Part shown: piece by piece, positions 1-4,293 of the stretch
Layout of the letters: each line of letters begins with the position of its first letter
How positions within the stretch are numbered: position 1 is the first letter of the stretch
NCBI GenBank assembly: GCA_910577365.1
Contig: CAJTMU010000131.1
Location: 1-5,286 of the forward strand
Origin: an uncultured Oscillospiraceae bacterium
Lineage (GTDB): Bacteria; Bacillota; Clostridia; Oscillospirales; Ruminococcaceae
Reading direction: 5' to 3'
DNA: 5,286 nt
The notes under the pieces: model-generated
The model's database searches: none
Seen by the model: the letters and a program-made list of their open reading frames with translations, nothing else
Told to the model about the DNA's origin: nothing
Made by a program: the position numbers and the translations under genes

Positions 1-1
1 C

Positions 2-373
2 AGCGAACTGCGGTTTGACTTCGCCGGTGACGGAAGGCTTGAATTTATCGAGTTTCTTGGAGGAGCGGACGGTAAGCTTCGCCCCGAAATATACGGAAAG
101 TCCGTCTTTGAGACCGACGCGGACGAGCTGTTTGCAATTCTGTCGGAAAAAAACTGCGGCGATATCGCGGACACCGAAAACGGATACAGCTACGCTTTTT
201 TGAATATCGCCGTCGGCGTTTTCAGAGAAAGGCTTCCCGAGGAGGTTCGTGAAATGACGGAAGAAGCGGAAAAATGCGGTGCTCCGATGAGCGCAAAGGA
301 GATCGAGGCGGAAATGCGAATGGCTGAATGCTGGTCGACGATTGGCATGGGAACAGAGGGCTATTACGGATAA
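2..373 (+). CDS. C-terminal part of an acidic protein of unknown family (5' end outside window)
   Basis: An open frame enters from the left edge and ends at TAA 371-373, giving 123 residues with no stop. I do not recognise the family. The fragment is acidic (roughly a fifth Asp/Glu). It has an alternating beta-like start (LRFDFAGDGRLEFIEFLGG), a GKSVFETDADELFAILSEKN segment that looks helical, an aromatic/glycine strand (GYSYAFLNIAVGVF), a charged helix (LPEEVREMTEEAEKCG), and a WSTIGMGTEGYYG tail. No membrane segment or signal peptide is visible in this part. The size and the acidic, small alpha/beta look would suit an immunity-type or SMI1-like protein, but that is only an impression. It sits 57 nt before the DUF4180 gene on the same strand. 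The gene is truncated by the window edge, not obviously broken. Confidence 0.6.
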   Translation, partial: SELRFDFAGDGRLEFIEFLGGADGKLRPEIYGKSVFETDADELFAILSEKNCGDIADTENGYSYAFLNIAVGVFRERLPEEVREMTEEAEKCGAPMSAKEIEAEMRMAECWSTIGMGTEGYYG

Positions 374-430
374 TTTGTGTTTTTCTCGCGAAAAGGAACG
401 GTTTATAGAGTAATATTAAGGAGAAGTAAG

Positions 431-793
431 ATGGAAATAAGAACGGTTGAAAAGAACGGCATAAAGTGCGCTGTTATCAGCGATAATAAAAAGGTTATTA
501 CCGACGCGCAGACCGCTTTGGACGTGCTGATAAGCGCGAAATACGAGGCGGGAACGCAGAACGTTGTTATCAATAAGCGGCTTATAGCGGAGGATTTTTT
601 CATTCTCAGCACCGGGCTTGCGGGCGAGATACTTCAGAAATATATCAATTACGGCGGGCGCATAGCGGTTTACGGCGACTTTTCCCGCTATACGAGCAAA
701 CCGCTTAAGGATTTTATTTATGAGAGCAACAGGGGAAAGGACGTGTTCTTTGCCGCCGACGAGGAGGATGCTGTCAATATGCTTACGCGATGA
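431..793 (+). CDS. DUF4180 domain protein
   Basis: This encodes 120 residues, about the usual length of a stand-alone DUF4180 protein, a family of unknown function. Family-like segments are VITDAQTALDVL (res. 22-33), VVINKRLIAEDFFILSTGLAGEILQK (45-70) and GDFSRYTSKPLKDFIYESN (82-100), followed by a VFFAADEEDAVNML end. There is no signal peptide or membrane helix, so it is probably cytosolic. The ATG at 431 is chosen because AAGGAG (418-423) lies 7 nt upstream and the family begins at this point. The frame is open further upstream to a GTG at 377, but that start lacks a comparable site and would add 18 residues without family support. The stop at 791-793 is followed by a small hairpin without a T-run. 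Nothing in the neighbouring genes explains its role. Confidence 0.85.
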   Translation: MEIRTVEKNGIKCAVISDNKKVITDAQTALDVLISAKYEAGTQNVVINKRLIAEDFFILSTGLAGEILQKYINYGGRIAVYGDFSRYTSKPLKDFIYESNRGKDVFFAADEEDAVNMLTR

Positions 794-912
794 GCGCCGG
801 ATTGCGGCGGTCATGAGTAATTTATAGGGCATATGCTTTATTCGGAAAACGTACTGTACACAACTATCCTATCATAAATTAATGAGTCTGTAAAAAAATA
901 TACAAAAACTAC

Positions 913-941
913 TTGATTTTTTTGGTGAAAGGTGTTATAAT
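913..941 (+). promoter_or_regulatory. Sigma-A type promoter for rplS
   Basis: TTGATT (913-918) and a perfect TATAAT (936-941) are separated by exactly 17 bp. The stretch before the -35 (about 890-912) is A/T-rich, including a run of seven A, and could act as an UP element. Transcription would start near 948, leaving a leader of about 195 nt before the rplS ATG. This is the strongest promoter in the window and makes rplS the first gene of its transcript. Confidence 0.85.
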
Positions 942-947
942 AGAAAA

Positions 948-1144
948 GCATTTAGTATCCGCTGCTATAACTATGCCCAGATATGGCATAAGACAGCGTG
1001 TGTTAATGCGCGGTGATTCACCGAACATTATAACGGATAGTCCGCTGAGACTAAGGTCGGCGCTGCGGCGCTGTAAACGCTCCTTGGCAATCTATGCCCG
1101 AATAAGTCGGTCTTAAGAATATCCGAAAACATCAGGAGGAAAAG
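948..1144 (+). promoter_or_regulatory. Structured 5' leader of rplS, candidate L19 autoregulatory RNA
   Basis: The long leader folds well by eye. Hairpin A pairs CGCTG 960-964 with CAGCG 994-998, and TATGCC 972-977 with GGCATA 985-990. Hairpin B pairs TAATG 1004-1008 with CATTA 1026-1030, then CGGTG 1011-1015 with CACCG 1019-1023. Hairpin C pairs CGGA 1034-1037 with TCCG 1041-1044. The 3' strand of hairpin A can instead pair downstream: ACAGCG 993-998 with CGCTGT 1069-1074, and GGCATA 985-990 with TATGCC 1093-1098. CTCCT 1080-1084 is complementary to AGGAG (1134-1138) of the rplS ribosome binding site. No intrinsic terminator is visible, so control would more likely be translational. L19 leaders are described in Firmicutes (Rfam L19_leader); whether this one matches that model I cannot tell. 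Bases 794-912 just upstream show nothing beyond AT-rich sequence and a 5-bp hairpin. Confidence 0.6.
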
Positions 1145-1486
1145 ATGGACGCATTGAAAATCATTGAGCAGAGCAGCATGAAGGCTGAGGCTCCCAAAAT
1201 CGAAATCGGTGACCTTGTAAAGGTTTCCGTTCGCATCAAGGAAGGCGACAAGAGCCGTATCCAGATGTTCGAGGGCACTGTTATCGCCAAAAAACACGGC
1301 GGTATCAACGAAACATTTACCGTAAGGCGCGTAGCTCACGGCTGCGGTGTGGAGAGAGTATTCCCTCTGCATTCTCCGACTGTTGAAAAGGTAGAAGTCG
1401 TAAGAAACGGTAAGGTTCGCAGAGCTAAGCTGTACTACCTGCGTGACAGAGTTGGTAAGGCTGCTAAGGTTAAGTCCAAAGTTTAA
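1145..1486 (+). CDS. rplS: 50S ribosomal protein L19
   Basis: This encodes 113 residues, the normal length for bacterial L19, a large-subunit protein located at the 30S-50S interface. Recognisable family segments are the IEIGDLVKVSVRIKEGDKSR strand region (res. 19-38), IQMFEGTVIAKKHGGINETF (39-58), and the conserved core FTVRRVAHGCGVERVFPLHSP (58-78). These are followed by VEKVEVVRNGKVRRAKLYYLR and a Lys-rich tail. The ATG at 1145 follows a strong AGGAGG-type site (1134-1140). It is the first gene of a cluster transcribed from the 913-941 promoter through a structured leader, so autogenous control by L19 is plausible. In many Firmicutes rplS directly follows trmD; here the upstream neighbour is a DUF4180 gene. 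Confidence 0.98.
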   Translation: MDALKIIEQSSMKAEAPKIEIGDLVKVSVRIKEGDKSRIQMFEGTVIAKKHGGINETFTVRRVAHGCGVERVFPLHSPTVEKVEVVRNGKVRRAKLYYLRDRVGKAAKVKSKV

Positions 1487-1509
1487 TCCCGAAAGATCCA
1501 AGCTGACAA

Positions 1510-1527
1510 GCCCCGTTTCGGCGGGGC
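1510..1527 (+). terminator. GC-rich hairpin after rplS (weak or partial terminator)
   Basis: GCCCCG (1510-1515) pairs with CGGGGC (1522-1527) around the loop TTTCGG, a stable 6-bp stem 23 nt after the rplS stop. The 3' side continues ATTAGCGAGG, with no T-tract, so it is not a canonical intrinsic terminator. It may attenuate, stabilise the rplS mRNA 3' end or mark a processing site. No clear promoter lies between it and lepB, so some readthrough is expected. Confidence 0.45.
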
Positions 1528-1561
1528 ATTAGCGAGGATATCCTAAGAAAAGAGTTTTGCT

Positions 1562-2263
1562 ATGAACGGTATGAATGACAAGGAATTACAGGAATTGACT
1601 GCAGAATCCGAGGAGGAATCTGCGGAATATGAGATTAACGAAACCAAGCTTGATGAGGATAACAATGCCGGCAGCCCCGATGCGGATGATGAAGACAGTG
1701 AGGAAAAAAAGCCTTTTTCAGACGCTCACGAATGGGCTTGCAGCCTTGTTTTCGCTGTTTTGTTGATGCTTGGGCTTAACCTTTTTGTATTCCGCTCCAT
1801 TACCGTTGACGGCGAATCAATGTGTAATACATTACAACATCAGGATAAAATCATAGCCACGGATTTTTTCTATACTCCAAAGCGCGGAGATATTGTGGTT
1901 GTACAAGCTAATGAGCTTGTGAACGACGCTACGGGACTGTTTGGAGAGGCTATAATAAAACGTGTGATTGCTTTGGAGGGTGATACGATACGGTTCGATT
2001 TCGAGCAGGGCGAGGTCTACTTAAACGGAGAACTGCTTGAGGAGGATTATATCGCGCAGCCAACGCATCTCAGACTGAACGGCTGGACGGAGAGCGGAGT
2101 GGATTATGTTGTACCTGAGAACTGTGTGTTTGTTATGGGTGATAATCGTAACAATTCGCGTGACAGCCGTGACCTTGAAGCATTGGGGTTTGTCGATACG
2201 GATCTCATAATGGGCAAGGCGGTATTGAGAGTATACCCGTTTGACGGCTTTACGGTATTATGA
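1562..2263 (+). CDS. lepB: Signal peptidase I
   Basis: This encodes 233 residues. It cleaves signal peptides from Sec- and Tat-exported proteins on the outer face of the cytoplasmic membrane, using a Ser/Lys dyad. An acidic cytosolic N-terminus (res. 1-57, 22 Asp/Glu) is followed by one membrane helix (about 58-77, WACSLVFAVLLMLGLNLFVF). Box B is TVDGESMCNTL with nucleophile Ser86. Box D is IIKRVIALEGD with general base Lys133. Box E is GDNRNNSRDSR (193-203). The common SMxPT motif reads SMCNT here; loss of the Pro occurs in other clostridial relatives as far as I recall. ATG 1562 has only a weak AAAAGAG (1548-1554) upstream. ATG 1571 is an alternative start that removes three residues. The TGA overlaps the rbgA start by 4 nt, indicating translational coupling. 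Confidence 0.95.
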   Translation: MNGMNDKELQELTAESEEESAEYEINETKLDEDNNAGSPDADDEDSEEKKPFSDAHEWACSLVFAVLLMLGLNLFVFRSITVDGESMCNTLQHQDKIIATDFFYTPKRGDIVVVQANELVNDATGLFGEAIIKRVIALEGDTIRFDFEQGEVYLNGELLEEDYIAQPTHLRLNGWTESGVDYVVPENCVFVMGDNRNNSRDSRDLEALGFVDTDLIMGKAVLRVYPFDGFTVL

Positions 2264-3123
2264 GCGAGATAGGAAATATTCAGTGGTTTCCCGGTCATAT
2301 GACAAAGACCCGTCGCTTGATTGAGGCTGATCTCAAGATGGTGGACGCAGTAGTGGAAATTACCGATGCGCGTATTCCGGAAAGCAGCAGGAATCCTATT
2401 CTTGACGAGCTTGTGGGAAGCAAACCGCGGATAATGATACTGAATAAATGTGACTATGCCGATGACGCTTCCACGGCAATTTGGCGCAGATATTATGAAG
2501 ACAGGGGCATTACCGTTATAACCTGCGATTGCCGAAGCGGAAAGGGAATAAACAAATTTCTTCCGACGGTAAAAACTCTGCTGAAGGAGCTTATAGAGCG
2601 CAGGAAAGCCCGCGGCATGATAGGAAAGGCGCTGCGGCTGATGGTGGTGGGTATTCCGAACGTCGGGAAATCCTCCTTTATCAACCGTATGGCAAATTCC
2701 AGAAAAACAAAGGTTGGCGATCGACCTGGAGTGACCCGCGGTAAGCAGTGGGTGTCAATAGACAAGGACGTGGAGCTGCTGGATATGCCGGGGATATTGT
2801 GGCCGAAATTTGATGACCAGCTTGCTGCGCAGCGGCTGGCGTTTACGGGCGCGATAAAGGACGAAGTTACGGACAGCGAGGCGCTGGCAAGAGCGCTGGG
2901 TGAGTTATTGCAAAAGGATTATCCTGAGCTGCTGAAGGCGAGGTACAAGATATCCTGCGATGGCGATATTCTGACGGAGATTGCAAAGGCGAGGGGAATG
3001 CTGATATCGGGCGGAGAGCCAGATACAGAAAGAGCCGCCGCTGCGCTTCTGGACGAATACAGAGGTGGAAAGATTGGCAAAATTACTCTCGAAACACCGC
3101 AAGAGCAAGGAGACGCTTCTTAA
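2260..3123 (+). CDS. rbgA: Ribosome biogenesis GTPase RbgA (YlqF)
   Basis: This encodes 287 residues, normal for RbgA, an essential GTPase in Bacillus that acts late in 50S assembly. GTPase motifs come in the circularly permuted order diagnostic of the YlqF/YawG family. G4 is NKCD (62-65), a G5-like region is CDCRSGKG (89-96), the G1 P-loop is GIPNVGKSS (131-139), G2 is RPGVTRG (155-161) and G3 is DMPG (175-178). The N-terminal IQWFPGHM (7-14) carries the His (His13) matching the catalytic His of B. subtilis RbgA. The C-terminal helical domain (about 185-270, ending in AALLDEYRGGKIGKITLE) is the RNA-binding ANTAR-like region. The ATG shares the ATGA overlap with lepB, so translation is probably coupled to it. 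Its 3' end overlaps rnhB. The rplS-lepB-rbgA-rnhB order is conserved in Firmicutes. Confidence 0.97.
   Translation: MSEIGNIQWFPGHMTKTRRLIEADLKMVDAVVEITDARIPESSRNPILDELVGSKPRIMILNKCDYADDASTAIWRRYYEDRGITVITCDCRSGKGINKFLPTVKTLLKELIERRKARGMIGKALRLMVVGIPNVGKSSFINRMANSRKTKVGDRPGVTRGKQWVSIDKDVELLDMPGILWPKFDDQLAAQRLAFTGAIKDEVTDSEALARALGELLQKDYPELLKARYKISCDGDILTEIAKARGMLISGGEPDTERAAAALLDEYRGGKIGKITLETPQEQGDAS
3062..3076 (+). promoter_or_regulatory. Ribosome binding site favouring a TTG start for rnhB
   Basis: GAGGTG (3062-3067) matches the 16S 3' end complement (AAGGAGGTG) and lies 6 nt before TTG 3074-3076, which is in the rnhB frame. The farther in-frame GTG at 3065 falls inside this site and has no Shine-Dalgarno of its own. 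A second good site, AAGGAG 3107-3112, lies in the overlap but has no ATG/GTG/TTG in the rnhB frame at usable distance (only ATA at 3125). Confidence 0.55.
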
Positions 3124-3775
3124 GATAGAGGGTGTATCTCTTGAAAATATTGACCTGCGCGAATTTGACAGGCGCGTTTCGGACCAGTTTGGTATATTAT
3201 GCGGTATTGATGAGGCGGGGAGAGGTCCCGTTGCAGGCGATGTTTTTGCCGCGGCTGTGATACTTGATCCGAATAATCCTATCAAGGGACTGAACGACAG
3301 TAAAAAGCTTACTCCTAAAAGACGCGAGGCTCTTTATGAGGAAATATGCGAAAAGGCGGCAGATTATTGCATTTCTCAGGTTTCCGTCCATCAGATAGAC
3401 AATACAGATATTCTTTCAGCCGATCTGCTGGCTATGCGCAACGCGTTTGAGCGTTTAAAGCTGGTTTCGGGGATAGTTCTGGTCGATGGTGATGTTCTGC
3501 CGGAAATAGATACCGTTAATGTGCTGAAAAACGTTATAGGCGGAGATGCAAGATCAGAAGCTATAGCGGCTGCTTCTATACTTGCTAAGGTGGAGCGTGA
3601 CCGCTATATGTGCGAGATGGCCGTCAAGTATCCCGAATACGGTTTTGAAAGACATAAGGGATACGGAACAAAGGCGCATTATGAAGCTATTGAGAAGTAT
3701 GGGCTTTGTCCGATACACAGACGTTCTTTTCTAAAGAAATATTTGACCGATAATAAAGATGGACAAACAGACTAA
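3074..3775 (+). CDS. rnhB: Ribonuclease HII
   Basis: This encodes 233 residues from the TTG at 3074, or 236 from a GTG at 3065. RNase HII cuts the RNA strand of RNA/DNA hybrids and starts removal of misincorporated ribonucleotides in DNA. With TTG numbering, the family signature CGIDEAGRGPVAGDV gives catalytic Asp46 and Glu47. LVDGD gives Asp138, and GGDARSEAIAAASILAKVERD gives Asp158 and the conserved AASILAKV helix. HKGYGTKAHYEAIEKYG and PIHRRSF are the typical C-terminal motifs. About 40 residues precede the catalytic core, a basic helix-like region shorter than the N-terminal extension of B. subtilis RnhB. The start is chosen on the GAGGTG site 6 nt upstream. The gene overlaps rbgA by 50 nt and yraN by 17 nt, so all three are likely co-transcribed and partly coupled. 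Confidence 0.93.
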   Translation: MAKLLSKHRKSKETLLKIEGVSLENIDLREFDRRVSDQFGILCGIDEAGRGPVAGDVFAAAVILDPNNPIKGLNDSKKLTPKRREALYEEICEKAADYCISQVSVHQIDNTDILSADLLAMRNAFERLKLVSGIVLVDGDVLPEIDTVNVLKNVIGGDARSEAIAAASILAKVERDRYMCEMAVKYPEYGFERHKGYGTKAHYEAIEKYGLCPIHRRSFLKKYLTDNKDGQTD

Positions 3776-4145
3776 AGGAAAACTTGGCGAGGATGCCGCT
3801 GTGGAAGAACTTGTGCGGCGCGGTCACATGATTATTGAGCGCAATTACCGCAAGCCCTGCGGGGAGATAGATATAATTTCCGAAATAAACGGATTTATAG
3901 TTTTCACAGAGGTCAAGACCCGCAAGCTTAACAGCATAGTATCGGGTTTGGAAGCGGTAGACACGCGAAAGAGGTCAAGGATAATTCGTACGGCTGATTG
4001 CTATCTTAACGAGTATATCACGCAATTACAGCCGAGATATGATATCGCTGAGGTGATGGTATCGCGCGGCGAATCGGTAAGGGTACTGCGGATAGACATT
4101 TATGAGGATGCCTTTGATACAGAAGGAATTTATACCATTAATTAG
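3759..4145 (+). CDS. yraN: UPF0102 family protein YraN (nuclease-like fold)
   Basis: This encodes 128 residues, the usual size for UPF0102/YraN, a widespread family with a predicted PD-(D/E)XK endonuclease-like fold whose role is unsettled. Signature elements are GKLGEDAAVEELVRRGHMIIERNYR (7-31), then GEIDII with Asp38, and VFTEVKTRK with Glu51 and Lys53, which form the expected metal-binding D...ExK triad. A basic stretch DTRKRSRIIRTADCYL follows, as is usual before the last helix. All catalytic-type residues appear present, so the fold should be intact. The ATG lies inside the end of rnhB (17-nt overlap) with only a weak purine-rich AATAAAG just upstream, suggesting translational coupling to rnhB. 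It is the last gene of the cluster; a non-coding gap and thrC follow. Confidence 0.93.
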   Translation: MDKQTKGKLGEDAAVEELVRRGHMIIERNYRKPCGEIDIISEINGFIVFTEVKTRKLNSIVSGLEAVDTRKRSRIIRTADCYLNEYITQLQPRYDIAEVMVSRGESVRVLRIDIYEDAFDTEGIYTIN

Positions 4146-4172
4146 GTTTTGCTTTTCAATGAAGGGAATAAG

Positions 4173-4194
4173 GTTTGAAAATAAATTTTCAAAC
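4173..4194 (+). repeat. AT-rich perfect inverted repeat downstream of yraN
   Basis: GTTTGAAAAT (4173-4182) and ATTTTCAAAC (4185-4194) are perfect inverted copies with 2 nt between them; in RNA this would be a 9-bp stem with a 4-nt loop. No T-tract follows, so it is a poor terminator for yraN. It partly covers the -35 region of the possible thrC promoter and could instead be an operator-like site. Confidence 0.5.
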
Positions 4195-4216
4195 ACGCAG
4201 GTTTTGTGCTTATTAT
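4188..4216 (+). promoter_or_regulatory. Possible promoter for thrC
   Basis: TTCAAA (4188-4193, 4 of 6 to consensus) and TATTAT (4211-4216, 5 of 6) are separated by 17 bp. Transcription would begin near 4223, giving a leader of about 65 nt. AT-rich sequence makes chance matches likely, so this is tentative; thrC could also be reached by readthrough from yraN. Confidence 0.35.
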
Positions 4217-4239
4217 TTGAAATTATGCCGCGCAAAACC
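4200..4239 (+). repeat. Second inverted repeat in the yraN-thrC gap
   Basis: GGTTTTGTGC (4200-4209) can pair with GCGCAAAACC (4230-4239) over 10 bp with one G-U pair and a 20-nt loop. The same 3' arm is also a perfect 8-bp match for GGTTTTGC at 4145-4152, which overlaps the end of the yraN stop codon. The two pairings exclude each other. No T-tract follows. Confidence 0.45.
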
Positions 4240-4251
4240 ACATAAAACTCG

Positions 4252-4292
4252 AAAGGAGTTATGCTCCCTGGGGGAGCATGGTTATATGTATG
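4252..4292 (+). promoter_or_regulatory. thrC translation initiation region with hairpin between Shine-Dalgarno and start
   Basis: AAAGGAG (4252-4258) is the only strong site near thrC, yet it is 31 nt before the ATG at 4290. Between them ATGCTCCC (4261-4268) and GGGAGCAT (4272-4279) form an 8-bp stem with a 3-nt loop, which would bring the site to within roughly 12 nt of the start. CTCC 4264-4267 can also pair with GGAG 4255-4258, hiding the site instead. The second GGAG (4273-4276) sits 13 nt from the ATG. Confidence 0.5.
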
Positions 4293-4293
4293 A
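4261..4293 (+). CDS. Possible 10-codon leader ORF overlapping the thrC start
   Basis: The ATG at 4261 opens a frame MLPGGAWLYV that ends at TGA 4291-4293, making an ATGA overlap with the thrC start at 4290. AAAGGAG lies only 2 nt before its ATG, closer than is optimal. The peptide has no Thr or Ile codons, so it is not a classical threonine attenuator peptide; translational coupling is the more natural role. Such a short frame could arise by chance. Confidence 0.3.
   Translation: MLPGGAWLYV

Noticed and set aside
377..430. N-terminal extension of the DUF4180 protein from GTG 377
   Set aside because: The ATG at 431 has AAGGAG 7 nt upstream and matches the family start; the extra 18 residues look non-coding.
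795..809. Hairpin CGCCG/CGGCG just after the DUF4180 stop as a terminator
   Set aside because: The stem is only 5 bp and no T-run follows.
416..832. Reverse-strand open frame opposite the DUF4180 gene
   Set aside because: It is a codon shadow of a recognised family on the + strand, with no family-like sequence of its own.
985..1098. tRNA or other housekeeping RNA in the rplS leader
   Set aside because: There is no GTTCRANNC T-arm and no cloverleaf spacing; the folds seen fit a cis leader better.
1034..1100. TPP riboswitch suggested by CTGAGA at 1045-1050
   Set aside because: The second conserved TPP half (the GGATAATGCCAGCGTAG type) is absent and the downstream gene is ribosomal.
4278..4289. 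Alternative thrC start at ATG 4278
   Set aside because: It would add MVIC before the conserved MNYTSTR start, lies in the hairpin, and has GGAG only 1 nt upstream.
4146..4290. T-box riboswitch upstream of thrC
   Set aside because: No AGGGTGGNACCGCG-type T-box sequence or Stem I features are present, and the gap is too short for a typical T-box.
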